64,000 nucleotides of DNA from Comamonas sp. (lineage in GTDB: Bacteria; Pseudomonadota; Gammaproteobacteria; Burkholderiales; Burkholderiaceae_C), in contig NZ_SPEY01000017.1 in the NCBI RefSeq assembly GCF_009360615.1, positions 1 to 64,000 on the forward strand, given 5' to 3'. Positions within the stretch are counted from its first letter, which is position 1. Each line of letters opens with the position of its first letter. Under the pieces are notes generated by a model. It made no database searches, was not told where the DNA came from, and was given only the letters and a program-made list of their open reading frames with translations. The position numbers were made by a program, and so were the translations under genes. Below are positions 52,362 to 61,249 of the stretch, in pieces.

Positions 52362-53838
52362 TACCAGTCCCTTTTTTTGGTTGTGAACTATATTGGCTAT
52401 AACTTTGTTGATCACCTGTAGCTGTTCCTGATGGTGAATAGCCATAACCCATTGCTGTCAGTTTAGACCCACCACCGCTTGCTAAAGCTTCTTTACCGGC
52501 ATCTGTTTCTGCTACTGAGCTTGTACCCTGCAACATATACATGGCTTCATTTGGTGCATACATTGAGTCGTATGTATATGGATTTGCACCACCATTTTTA
52601 AACTCTTGGTTTGCAGTGGCATTTGGGTCACTATATTTTTTATCTACTGTAGAAAATGTGTCTTTAAAGGCATTTTCATTAGTAGGCACAATTTTATTTC
52701 CGCTACTATCGAGTGCTTTTGGTGGCGTTCCACTCCCACCTTTGCAACAAGCTGCTAATGCCCCAAAACCACGCTTTGATCTACATTGTGATTTAACACC
52801 ATTGAATAACCGGATATTATCTTTATCCATGTATTTGCCTGCTTGGTTGCCTATTTCGAGCAATGCCAAAACATAAGGCATATCTTCATCTGGTTTATCT
52901 TTTTCTTGGGCAGTAATATAACAATCCGGTCCTACACATGTTTGTACAGGTTTACATGATAAGCGGCGATCAGCATTTTCTTTGTTATAAGCTGCTAATT
53001 CCGAAGGGGTCATATTTTTTGGATCGATTGGAATCGTACATCTAGTTTTTGTCTCGTATAAAGTACATCCTTTAAACTTATTAAACCCAACAGTGTATTC
53101 GTTTTCATCCAAGCAAGTTTTAGAGACAACTTCACAATTTCCACCAGTCGGAGGAGTTTCTTTACAGGTTGATTTATCCTCTAAAAAGTCATAGCAAGTT
53201 CTTTTGGTCTGATACTGCCAACAGCTTCTCGTAACATCAACCCCGTTGAATTGACGTGTATCAATAGGTTGGGTACAAACGACTTCTTCTACACAGCGTT
53301 GACTATCCTGCAATGGTGGAATTAATGGACGAGGTAAGTCTGTGTATGTACATCCTCCTTCCGAATATTCAAACCAAGCACCAATAGCCGCCCAATTAGG
53401 AATATCGTTTACCAGTCTAACCCGAATTGTATTTATTCCATTTTTAAAATATCTACCTACATCAATATCAGTATCATAACCATCAACCCCCCCACCTATT
53501 CGTCCAAAAATCTCTTGACCATTCACATAGATGTACATGTTATCATCATATTTTACACGTCTTAATCTAACTCTCACTTGATCGGCATTTGAGAGATTTG
53601 CAGTAAATTCCCAACTAGCATCGGTCGGGTATTCTTTCGCATTCCACTCAAAGCCAAACATCGTATCAGTTCTAATAACATTTACTGGTCTGTCTTGTCG
53701 GGTGACAGTGAAAGTGTCTCTAAAGTTATGCGTATATTTACATTCAATCCCACTTGAATCTGCATAAACGGTTTGCAATCCACCTAGAGTACTTAAAATT
53801 AATAATGTTCTATTAAGGAGCGTAGAAAAATTCTTCAT
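52354..53838 (-). CDS. TraN-like mating-pair adhesin, middle part (494 aa)
   Basis: The ATG at 53838, with GGAG about 8 nt upstream, gives a signal peptide (KNFSTLLNRTLLILSTLGGL, cleavage near 27). Residues ~35-155 form a jelly-roll-like domain (QVRVRLRRVKYDDNMYIYVN, then FKNGINTIRVRLVN). About 20 Cys in a dense pattern (CVEEVVC, TRSCWQYQTKRTCYDF, CNF-like spacing) follow at 165-310, as in the middle of TraN. It starts 2 bp after the upstream stop. The beta domain is clearly related to one in the previous gene. Confidence 0.65.
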   Translation of the reverse strand: MKNFSTLLNRTLLILSTLGGLQTVYADSSGIECKYTHNFRDTFTVTRQDRPVNVIRTDTMFGFEWNAKEYPTDASWEFTANLSNADQVRVRLRRVKYDDNMYIYVNGQEIFGRIGGGVDGYDTDIDVGRYFKNGINTIRVRLVNDIPNWAAIGAWFEYSEGGCTYTDLPRPLIPPLQDSQRCVEEVVCTQPIDTRQFNGVDVTRSCWQYQTKRTCYDFLEDKSTCKETPPTGGNCEVVSKTCLDENEYTVGFNKFKGCTLYETKTRCTIPIDPKNMTPSELAAYNKENADRRLSCKPVQTCVGPDCYITAQEKDKPDEDMPYVLALLEIGNQAGKYMDKDNIRLFNGVKSQCRSKRGFGALAACCKGGSGTPPKALDSSGNKIVPTNENAFKDTFSTVDKKYSDPNATANQEFKNGGANPYTYDSMYAPNEAMYMLQGTSSVAETDAGKEALASGGGSKLTAMGYGYSPSGTATGDQQSYSQYSSQPKKGTGND

Positions 53839-53840
53839 GA

Positions 53841-55190
53841 TCAAATCTCCACTTTTGATATAGAACAAGTCGTTTTCCAAGACTCTTTACACATACACCC
53901 CATATAACTAGAAGGATCAATAGCTACATTGAATGATATGCCTGCCGGTCCATGGTAGTTAGTCATTTCAACAACAAAGGTATTTTGTCCAACAACCAAC
54001 CATTGTCGAAGATTTAAATTTAGTGTTTGTGATCCATCTGTTTTGGGACTGTCTGCCCCCGCTACGCGATTACCATTTACATAAAAATCAGCTTTATTGT
54101 CATAGTAAAAACTTGTAAATATCATCTGGACCTTATCGGGATTTTTTACAAGAAAATTAATTTCCCAACGCCCCGTGGATGATCTGTTACCATCATTCCA
54201 TCGCTCATTGAGAGAAAACCCGCCATCGGTTGCGACAAAACTGCCGACCCTACCGTTACTACTACTTGACAACTTAACTGTGCCTCTATCCATTCCTGCT
54301 ATGCATTCAGGTAGGTCTCTTGTACCAGTCACATTATTTCCGCAAATGATTTCACGATTTTGCATACAGATTTGTTGGCGACCTAAACTTTTTGTATTAC
54401 AAGTAGTCGTGTGATATTCGGTTCGAGTTGGCTCAACATCACACGCATAAGCTTGGCTGTTTGCAGCGTTTACACTGGCTGAGGATTTGGCATCAACACT
54501 AGACACATAATTGTTTGTTTTAATATTTGTAGTGTTACGTTTGACAACGGATGTTCTTAATGGATCGGTCTCAGCAAAACCATTAACAATTGCACTATCG
54601 TTTGTGTTTGCAACAGTACGGATTACTAAACACTGATTTGCTAAATCTGATGTTGCACTATTCGGGCTTTGGGTCATTTCGCTTAGCTGTTGATCGCTAT
54701 ATTGCAGGCACTTATTTTTAAGTGCTAAGCCATCTTTATCTGGAACAACGTTTGTATTGTAAGTAGATTTTAATGAATCTACATTTCCCCCGCCACCATA
54801 GAGATCAGTAATGGTATTTTGTTGCTTACTTAAGTCGCGAGTATCGGAATATTTGACAATATTACGATTGTCATCCATCTGATTTATACCGAGTTTACTC
54901 GTATTTGACTGATCATAAATATCTTGGCTGTTATTTGCAGTTCGACCATCATTGGTACCTTTATTAATATTGTTGGCATCTGCATAGCCTTTCTGTACTG
55001 AAGGATTGCTACTGTCGCAGTTCCCGTTCGCGTAATTGTAACCACAATCAATTACTGAACTAATATCTACACCGGTTTGCTCTTTGGTCAAATTAGGATT
55101 GTAGTTGTGATCTGCCACATTAGCAGCGAAAGATACATTCTGCACTGCGATCGCGATACTGACAGCTAGTAAACTTTTTTTGCTAAACAT
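53841..55190 (-). CDS. TraN-like mating-pair adhesin, N-terminal part (449 aa)
   Basis: A signal peptide (FSKKSLLAVSIAIAVQNVSF, cleavage after FAA near 22) is followed by an Asn/Asp-rich region with TraN-type N-terminal features (NQCLVIRTVANTND; paired Cys). The Cys cluster CDVEPTRTEYHTTTCN (near 248) leads to a beta-sandwich domain (about 310-435) with DKVQMIFTSFYYDNKADFYV, then VVGQNTFVVEMTN, matching the middle gene's domain. It is the first of three consecutive, nearly overlapping genes that together cover a TraN. Confidence 0.65.
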   Translation of the reverse strand: MFSKKSLLAVSIAIAVQNVSFAANVADHNYNPNLTKEQTGVDISSVIDCGYNYANGNCDSSNPSVQKGYADANNINKGTNDGRTANNSQDIYDQSNTSKLGINQMDDNRNIVKYSDTRDLSKQQNTITDLYGGGGNVDSLKSTYNTNVVPDKDGLALKNKCLQYSDQQLSEMTQSPNSATSDLANQCLVIRTVANTNDSAIVNGFAETDPLRTSVVKRNTTNIKTNNYVSSVDAKSSASVNAANSQAYACDVEPTRTEYHTTTCNTKSLGRQQICMQNREIICGNNVTGTRDLPECIAGMDRGTVKLSSSSNGRVGSFVATDGGFSLNERWNDGNRSSTGRWEINFLVKNPDKVQMIFTSFYYDNKADFYVNGNRVAGADSPKTDGSQTLNLNLRQWLVVGQNTFVVEMTNYHGPAGISFNVAIDPSSYMGCMCKESWKTTCSISKVEI

Positions 55191-55307
55191 TAGAAAAACC
55201 CAAAATTATATTTAAATTATTTTAATTACAAATAGTAAAAATTCAAACATTTTATAAATATTAATTGTTAGATAATAAAAACATTAAATTTTATATTTAT
55301 TTAAATC

Positions 55308-55338
55308 AAAAAAAATAGCTTTAAAATTTTAAAGCTAT
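55308..55338 (-). terminator. Palindromic terminator
   Basis: A perfect 24-bp palindrome (55315-55338, ATAGCTTTAAAA/TTTTAAAGCTAT) with a T-run on the minus strand, downstream of the gene at 55359. Confidence 0.85.
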
Positions 55339-55358
55339 CTTGGCAACAAAGTGTATGT

Positions 55359-55718
55359 CTAAGCAAATTTCTTAAATTGAGGATAACCAATGATGTCATA
55401 GACTTGCTCTAACGCTTTGAGTCCATTTGAGTTTAATCTAATTGGCTCATTTGAAAGTATTTGTGCATACGGATACAACTCACGGATTAAATGGAAGTGA
55501 TAGTCACTTAAAAATTCCTTGGGAATTAGATCAACATACTTTTCGCCGGCATGTATAACATGCTCCAAAATTTCATCATCAAGATGTTGCGGAGGAATGA
55601 ATTTGATAGCTATTGGGTTAGAGTATACGGCAGTCGCACACATTACATAATCACGCATTTCTACCTTAATGAACTTAAGAAATATGCCATTTCGTTTTAA
55701 AAGCGATAGCTTATCCAT
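55359..55718 (-). CDS. Short DUF4116-like helical-repeat protein (119 aa)
   Basis: The sequence carries two repeats of the DUF4116 kind: AVYSNPIAIKFIPPQHLDD (about 30-48) and VIHAGEKYVDLIPKEFLSD (50-69). It is 12 bp after a longer protein of the same type, and the two are probably co-transcribed with the HTH and AT-hook genes upstream. It has no export signal. It may be a detached end of its neighbour. Confidence 0.6.
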   Translation of the reverse strand: MDKLSLLKRNGIFLKFIKVEMRDYVMCATAVYSNPIAIKFIPPQHLDDEILEHVIHAGEKYVDLIPKEFLSDYHFHLIRELYPYAQILSNEPIRLNSNGLKALEQVYDIIGYPQFKKFA

Positions 55719-55730
55719 ATCCAGTCTCCT

Positions 55731-56744
55731 TTAGTTCGCAGATTCACTTAAAGATGAAACCAGTGAAGTATTATTTTTACGTGCTTTTTCTCTGGCGATA
55801 AAAATACGAATTGAATCACTTTGTTGATCTAGTGGTATGGTCTTATAAAATTCGGGTTTTTGTTTCAAAGCAATTTCCCAAAGTTTGCCACTTCTTTTTA
55901 AGGAAGTAGGCGTATTCAAGATGTTGTCAGGATTATACTCCACCGCAGCCACCGCCATATCCCAAGTTTTTGAAGCTAAAGGTAAACGATGGTAATACTC
56001 TGGATTTTTCGTGAACAAATATTCAGCCAGTGACTTTCTTACGATTTCCGAATCAAAAACCTCTTTGTCATTCGGGTTACTGAAATACTCTAACTGTGAC
56101 ATCTTTTCAAGCATAGCAGGCTTGTCGTATACAGGCTCGGGAAAATATGCAATCCATTTAGGATCATGTTGCATAATTGCCTCACAAATTTCAGGTGTAC
56201 GATCCGGCATAACCATGAATTCAATTACGAAAGGATGATCCAAAACTACTTGTTTCAATATTCCTGAGTCACGTTGTTCAATATCGATTCGGCGGACGTA
56301 CTCTGGTGCCTGTAAAATTAACTTATTGATATAAGACGCATCACGTAACTGTAAAGGGACGTATTCATGCGCTTCCACATTTTGTTCAATAGCTATAGTA
56401 CATAATTCAGTAGTCAACATCGACTCAGGAATAAACTGAATAGCCAAACCTTCAACTTTTAGTAAATTAAGCAAATGCTTTGGCTTAATTAACGATAAGT
56501 TCAGATTCTCAAAAACCCTTTGCGGATTATCAAGAATTAGTCGATTAACCAAGTCATCAGAGAAAAATATTCGATTGATCATGCCATAAACACGATGGTC
56601 TCGTCTAAGTGCCTCAAACAAAACATTATCAGTAAGTAAATTTTCAGGAAAGCTTGCAACAATTGTTGGTTCAGACTGAACAATCAGTAAGGCTTCTTCT
56701 TCTGATGAAACCTCTGTAAATTTTAAATCATAATCTTTATTCAT
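55731..56744 (-). CDS. DUF4116-like helical-repeat protein (337 aa)
   Basis: Repeats include SEPTIVASFPENLLTDNVLF, VEGLAIQFIPESMLTTELC, QNVEAHEYVPLQLRDASYI and HDPKWIAYFPEPVYDKPAML, each a helix pair with a Pro-containing turn. No catalytic motif was seen. It follows the 93-residue HTH gene by 11 bp. With 55359 and 32707 it makes three such proteins on the plasmid. Scaffold or inhibitor functions are possible; none is shown. Confidence 0.6.
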   Translation of the reverse strand: MNKDYDLKFTEVSSEEEALLIVQSEPTIVASFPENLLTDNVLFEALRRDHRVYGMINRIFFSDDLVNRLILDNPQRVFENLNLSLIKPKHLLNLLKVEGLAIQFIPESMLTTELCTIAIEQNVEAHEYVPLQLRDASYINKLILQAPEYVRRIDIEQRDSGILKQVVLDHPFVIEFMVMPDRTPEICEAIMQHDPKWIAYFPEPVYDKPAMLEKMSQLEYFSNPNDKEVFDSEIVRKSLAEYLFTKNPEYYHRLPLASKTWDMAVAAVEYNPDNILNTPTSLKRSGKLWEIALKQKPEFYKTIPLDQQSDSIRIFIAREKARKNNTSLVSSLSESAN

Positions 56745-56755
56745 ACGGAATACCC

Positions 56756-57037
56756 TTATTGGTCAGCCTTTGGGTTTAACTCTAATGTAATTGAGCCAGA
56801 AAGCCCTATTTTCTGTGCAATTAACAGTAAATTATAGAGAGTTGAGTCTCCACCTCCACCCAAATGATAGTGAACTTTACCGACACTCGATCCTACTAAA
56901 GAAGCGAGCTGCCGAATACCAATTTCGTTCTTTTCACAATGGGCTTGAATTGCTTCTATAAGTGCTAACTCAATTCCTGCCAGTTCTGTTTCAATTTTCT
57001 CAATTGGAACAGAAAGTTCAAAAGCACTTCCTGACAT
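56756..57037 (-). CDS. Small HTH (XRE-like) regulator (93 aa)
   Basis: Residues ~40-75 form a helix-turn-helix (GIRQLASLVGSSVGKVHYHL, then STLYNLLLIAQKIGL). An acidic helical N-terminus may dimerise. Its start overlaps the stop of the AT-hook gene by 1 bp, so the two are translationally coupled. It may be the regulator of this operon (58302 to 55359). Confidence 0.65.
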   Translation of the reverse strand: MSGSAFELSVPIEKIETELAGIELALIEAIQAHCEKNEIGIRQLASLVGSSVGKVHYHLGGGGDSTLYNLLLIAQKIGLSGSITLELNPKADQ

Positions 57038-58302
57038 TAATTTTTCCCTTTTGCAGAAATTGCTTTTGGCGGTCTACCACGAGGTCTTTTCACTTTTTCA
57101 TCAACTGGAGCAGAGTCAATTGGATATTTACGTGGTCTACCTCGTGGGCGTTTAACTTCCTCAGTTGCTTCTTCTATTTCATCATTGTCTTGAGCGATCT
57201 TTCTAAAATTAGAAAATGCTTCAATTACACTATTCTTTTGACTTGTAGGAATGCTATCCCACTGATCTTTCCAATTTGTAATGAAGTTGTGAACTGCTTG
57301 ACGCAATGTACTATTTCGGGAACGTAATGAAGCTCCGCATATAGTAATTAACCAATAGAAGAATGATGCCGGAATAGAAAAGAAAATTGATTGTGGCTTT
57401 TCGTTATCCATGATATTCGTCAAAGTCGGATAATAGATGAAAGTTTCATCCTCAAATGGATCATTGACCTCAAGATAAAGTACGTGTTTATAGTACTCCA
57501 AGTTTTGTGCGAAAAGCGCATCTAAGTTTCGGAGGTTAAATTGAATTGGAACTTTATCTTCGTGAACTAGCTGACCATCTGCACGATAGGCACTTATCGT
57601 GTAACGAAGTTCGTCATATTTATCCTGAAACTTTAAATTAGTTTTATATTCAGCAAAAGTCTTTCTTGCTTTTAAAATGAAAGCATTAATTTTCTTTTCG
57701 TCACAACTATTTTTGCCAACGATATTCTTTAACCCGTCAGCAATCTCTGTCCACGACAGGTTTTTGGGTTCATGAGAACAGTCAAACTCTGGCTTTTCTA
57801 CAGTATGAGATTGTAGGTTCATGGCACAGTCAATCAAGCTTTCAAACGGAGCTGTTCTATCACCCGACCATGGATTTGGTGAAAACTCAGTCAAGGTTGC
57901 AAGTACCATCAAATGAGCTTTCTTAATTTTCATGGTTTTACTAGCTTTATCAATTTGTTTGACCAAACTCTCAGTTAGCGGCAAAGATAAATAACTGGTT
58001 TTTTCAGAAGCACGGAAAAGCTCAGTGTATTCAATTTGATTAAACCAGAACGGTTTGGAAACTAATTTATCATGGGTGATAAATAAAGTTACCCCTGCTT
58101 TATAAGTGTAGTATGAAACATGAAATGGCTCATCAGATTGCTGAATTGCAAAATTGAGTAATTGGATGAGCGTTTCTTCTGGGACCTGATGACAGTCAAA
58201 AAAAGGGATATTTCGTTTACCCACAAAACGAATAACTGAGTCTTGGGAATACTTAAAATTTAAACTCGTAAACAAAGGAGATTTCAATACTAGGTCGGAC
58301 AT
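57037..58302 (-). CDS. AT-hook protein of unknown function (421 aa)
   Basis: The C-terminal ~45 residues contain two AT-hooks, KRPRGRPRKY (about 382-391) and KRPRGRPPKA (about 407-416), which insert in the minor groove of AT-rich DNA. The main body (about 1-340) has a beta-rich N-terminus and helices but no recognised domain. It is the first gene of an operon with an HTH protein and two helical-repeat proteins. AT-hooks in a bacterial plasmid protein, together with an H-NS-like protein, suggest a chromatin-like role on AT-rich plasmid DNA. Confidence 0.65.
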   Translation of the reverse strand: MSDLVLKSPLFTSLNFKYSQDSVIRFVGKRNIPFFDCHQVPEETLIQLLNFAIQQSDEPFHVSYYTYKAGVTLFITHDKLVSKPFWFNQIEYTELFRASEKTSYLSLPLTESLVKQIDKASKTMKIKKAHLMVLATLTEFSPNPWSGDRTAPFESLIDCAMNLQSHTVEKPEFDCSHEPKNLSWTEIADGLKNIVGKNSCDEKKINAFILKARKTFAEYKTNLKFQDKYDELRYTISAYRADGQLVHEDKVPIQFNLRNLDALFAQNLEYYKHVLYLEVNDPFEDETFIYYPTLTNIMDNEKPQSIFFSIPASFFYWLITICGASLRSRNSTLRQAVHNFITNWKDQWDSIPTSQKNSVIEAFSNFRKIAQDNDEIEEATEEVKRPRGRPRKYPIDSAPVDEKVKRPRGRPPKAISAKGKN

Positions 58303-58472
58303 AGATACTCTAATAATTAAAATAAATGATTAACAAGAGTATAGTAAATATTTGCAGCTAAGTCTATATCATTTTTGCGGTATATATTTTGATTGAATTA
58401 TTTTATTTAAGTACATAATTTTATAATATATTTATAGAAATCATTGAATCTTAGGAATTAATATCAACTTGA

Positions 58473-58497
58473 AAGGAAAAGGTATCACCTTTTCCTT
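58473..58497 (-). terminator. Hairpin terminator
   Basis: AAGGAAAAGGT/ACCTTTTCCTT with a 3-nt loop, downstream of the minus-strand gene at 58511; the T-run is weak. Confidence 0.65.
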
Positions 58498-58510
58498 ATC
58501 ATGATGGTCA

Positions 58511-59062
58511 CTAGAAAATTTTAGAAGCTGCTCGTTTCGCACGGTTCATATCAACAAAATCTTTCCAATTTTTCTCGGTGACAATCTCATTTTTGATGCG
58601 GTTTTCTTGTGAGGCAATAGAGAAAACACCATTTCGATTGAGAATATTTTCAGCAGGAGTTCTATTCTCATACCGTAGAAATGTTGTGATCGCAAAAGTA
58701 CGGGATTTATTCTTTAGATCAATATTTGTGGAAACTAAGGAAGCAAAGGGAATGTAAAAGCTTTGCCCTAACATAACTGGATCAAGCGTAATGAAATCTA
58801 CTACTGCAATTTTATAACATTTGTCATCTTTAACATGACCATGCCAGAAACCTTTAGAAGCATTGAGATTTTCAATGGTTTCCTCAAGACCTTTCCCGTG
58901 TTGAGGCTTGTATGCGCCATAGACTACTTTTAACGGCAAATTTTCTTCATCTGGTTCTGGTACATCTGTAATTTGTCCCTTGTATGTGTAAAGTGCTTGA
59001 GCTTCACTGGCATCCATTAATACCATTGCGTTATCAGAAACTTTCATAAGTGCATATTGCAT
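58511..59062 (-). CDS. Unknown soluble protein (183 aa)
   Basis: No export signal, membrane segment or known motif. Mostly beta in the middle (DKCYKIAVVDFITLDPVMLG), with a basic C-terminus (NRAKRAASKIF). It is probably the last gene of a minus-strand run of three that starts at 60089. Confidence 0.5.
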   Translation of the reverse strand: MQYALMKVSDNAMVLMDASEAQALYTYKGQITDVPEPDEENLPLKVVYGAYKPQHGKGLEETIENLNASKGFWHGHVKDDKCYKIAVVDFITLDPVMLGQSFYIPFASLVSTNIDLKNKSRTFAITTFLRYENRTPAENILNRNGVFSIASQENRIKNEIVTEKNWKDFVDMNRAKRAASKIF

Positions 59063-59106
59063 GATTTGGTCCTTATTTATTCAATCAAACGGAATAAAAC
59101 AATGAG

Positions 59107-59544
59107 TTAGTCGGTGGAGAGTAAATTAATTTTTGACTGCGCAGCGATCATCTTTCTATACCGGATTTTAAAGTTTTCAACTGCTCGTTCATGTGAACCC
59201 ATGACGGCGGGCAAAACTTTTCCTTCCATTTCATTATCGATTAGTTCTTGTGTTGGCTCTTTAGGCATTAAGATGTATCCATCTGGAATCATTTTAGTTT
59301 TTGCACACTCTAACCAACTTATTAAACAACCAGTTACTTGTTCCGCCAGTTGAGAAATCTTCTCTTTATATATAGGATCATCATTGTCTATTAAGGACCA
59401 ATTGGGATCATATCTACCAGTACCATCATCGCTTTGCTTCCAAACAAGAAGGCTTATATCACCACCTTTTTGTATGTAATTTTTTTCAAATGCTTGTCGT
59501 TCGAAAATTGCATTCATATAGGTAACAATATGTTCTGCATTCAT
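59107..59544 (-). CDS. Unknown soluble protein (145 aa)
   Basis: The protein is helical and charged with one Trp/Asp-rich loop (GTGRYDPNWSLIDNDDPIYK). No membrane segment or known motif was found. It lies in a run with the genes at 58511 and 59568. Confidence 0.5.
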   Translation of the reverse strand: MNAEHIVTYMNAIFERQAFEKNYIQKGGDISLLVWKQSDDGTGRYDPNWSLIDNDDPIYKEKISQLAEQVTGCLISWLECAKTKMIPDGYILMPKEPTQELIDNEMEGKVLPAVMGSHERAVENFKIRYRKMIAAQSKINLLSTD

Positions 59545-59567
59545 AATAAACGTCCTACTTTAAAACT

Positions 59568-60089
59568 TTATTCCAGTTGACCTTCCAGATTGATAATTTC
59601 AAAATAATCATCAATTCTTAGGGCGTAAAAATCCATATTTAGTAAGCCATCTTCTCGATATTTAATGAATTTTGATAGTTTATCCAACAAGACCATGTTA
59701 TCGATTTCATTGATAGCTAAATAATTATCAGCTAACATTTTTTTTGTACTTATAGAACCTATCTCTAATCCATAAGGAAGTAGTGTCGCCGTGTATTTCG
59801 AATGATGACGATAGTCGATGATCCAAAGTATGCTGAATATTAGCAGTGTACCCATGCAAAGCAGTAAGCTTCGTTGACCTAATGAGACATGCCCGAAATA
59901 TAGGAAAAGACCTATAATTAAGATATGGAACAAAATAACAAAAATTGCCATGAATTTGATTTCATACCTATTCTGTTTTTTCTCTAAATCTTTAGCTAAT
60001 TCAATTGGTAAAGGCACGACACTAAGTACATAGTTTTCATATTCTTTTAAGCTCATTTTTTTATGTTTACTAAGAGATAGCACTCGCAT
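59568..60089 (-). CDS. Two-helix membrane protein, unknown (173 aa)
   Basis: The start is placed at 60089 (MRVLSLSKHKK) because GAGG lies 6 nt upstream; a nearby ATG would use that SD as coding sequence. Membrane segments lie at about 46-66 and 74-93, followed by a soluble C-terminal domain of about 75 residues. No family was recognised. Confidence 0.55.
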   Translation of the reverse strand: MRVLSLSKHKKMSLKEYENYVLSVVPLPIELAKDLEKKQNRYEIKFMAIFVILFHILIIGLFLYFGHVSLGQRSLLLCMGTLLIFSILWIIDYRHHSKYTATLLPYGLEIGSISTKKMLADNYLAINEIDNMVLLDKLSKFIKYREDGLLNMDFYALRIDDYFEIINLEGQLE

Positions 60090-60337
60090 GATACACCTCA
60101 TTCTTAAGTCTTTAAGGACTAAGTAATGGTTAATGTTAAGCTAAAAAAATAAATCATTAATAGCTTAATTAATATTAGAATATAATAAAACGTTTTTTTA
60201 ATGTTTTTATATATAAAATATTTGCACATAGTATTGGGTGATGTTTGATTTGCATTAGAATCTAAATGTTGCTCAATGAACTTGTAGAAATTTAACGAGA
60301 TTGTGCATTTGGACAAAAAATCGAGGTATAAAAAAGT

Positions 60338-61123
60338 ATGGGAAGCAGTCTAAATAATGAATTTTATGGGCATTTTTGTCCTGTAGAGGAGTATATTTAT
60401 ATTTTTGGGCAATGCCTTAGCAAAGATGGATATATTTTAGTTTCAATCCTCACAATTGCACTTGTTTTTTATACAATTTTCAAATTAATTCACAGCAAAA
60501 GAAAAGATATTGAACCAGAATTTTTGAGTAATCATTATTCTTTCACATCATACAAACCTCTTGAAAAGGGTGATTTAAAGCAAATTACTGTTCATGAACT
60601 TGGTCATGCACTTGTGGCAATGAATTTCAAATCTTTATTTCAAGACCTTTCCCTTCAAATATTTGATAAAGATTTAGAAAGTTTGAGGCAAGGTTATATT
60701 TTTTATCAAATCAATTCAGAGATAGATGATAAAAGTCCAAAGATTCTGGAAGTAAAAATGCTAATTTTATTGGGTGGGATGCAAGCAGAGAAGCATTACT
60801 TTGATGGTAATTGTCTTGTACATGGGTGCAAAAGTGATTTAGATCATTGGTTCAAACTTGCCAGAACTTATCTGCGTCATAAAGACGATGATATATTTTA
60901 CAACGATCCGGAAAATTCGTTTGAACAACAACATAACACCCAACTTTTGTTAGATTTAAAAAAAAACCAAATTCGAGTCCTGTCCGAATTTTTTAATGCT
61001 AACGGCGCAGTTTTATCCAAGCTAATCGATTCAACGATGGAAAAAAAAAGATTATCATTTACTGAGCTAAAAGAATGCACCAAAGATATTGTGCAGACAT
61101 CCAATATGCCCCATGAAAGTTAA
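60338..61123 (+). CDS. Membrane-anchored M41 (FtsH-type) metallopeptidase without AAA domain (261 aa)
   Basis: A membrane segment lies at about 32-52. The protease motif is HELGHALVAMNF (His86, Glu87, His90). The FtsH-type second half follows, LLGGMQAEKHYFD (147-156) and then GCKSDLDHWFKLAR (163-176), with Asp167 as the likely third zinc ligand. FtsH has GGRAAEE and TGAxNDLxxAT at these places. There is no room for the AAA ATPase, so unfolding power must come from elsewhere or the substrate must be loose. A terminator follows. Confidence 0.72.
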   Translation: MGSSLNNEFYGHFCPVEEYIYIFGQCLSKDGYILVSILTIALVFYTIFKLIHSKRKDIEPEFLSNHYSFTSYKPLEKGDLKQITVHELGHALVAMNFKSLFQDLSLQIFDKDLESLRQGYIFYQINSEIDDKSPKILEVKMLILLGGMQAEKHYFDGNCLVHGCKSDLDHWFKLARTYLRHKDDDIFYNDPENSFEQQHNTQLLLDLKKNQIRVLSEFFNANGAVLSKLIDSTMEKKRLSFTELKECTKDIVQTSNMPHES

Positions 61124-61133
61124 AGTAAACATG

Positions 61134-61158
61134 AACCATGCTTGGCATGGTTTTTTTT
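61134..61158 (+). terminator. Terminator of the M41 gene
   Basis: AACCATGC/GCATGGTT with a 3-nt loop followed by eight T's. Confidence 0.9.
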
Positions 61159-61168
61159 CATCAGCCAA

Positions 61169-61220
61169 TTGACAAAAATAGGCACAAATGCCTATATTCC
61201 TCAATAGGCACAAATGCCTA
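61169..61220 (+). promoter_or_regulatory. Promoter with two identical operators
   Basis: TTGACA (61169-61174), an 18-bp spacer and TATATT (61193-61198). Two identical copies of a 16-bp inverted repeat, TAGGCA-CAAA-TGCCTA, lie at 61179-61194 (in the spacer) and 61205-61220 (over the start site). The 26-bp period is about 2.5 turns. A repressor bound to both would shut the promoter. The HTH protein encoded by the second gene of this operon (61769) is the obvious candidate. Confidence 0.8.
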
Positions 61221-61249
61221 AATAGTTTCCTTTGCTCTGGAGCGATTAC

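Noticed and set aside
60119-60316. 65-residue minus-strand frame
   Set aside because: It starts with TTG, lacks an SD, is very AT-rich and occupies the divergent promoter region of the M41 gene.
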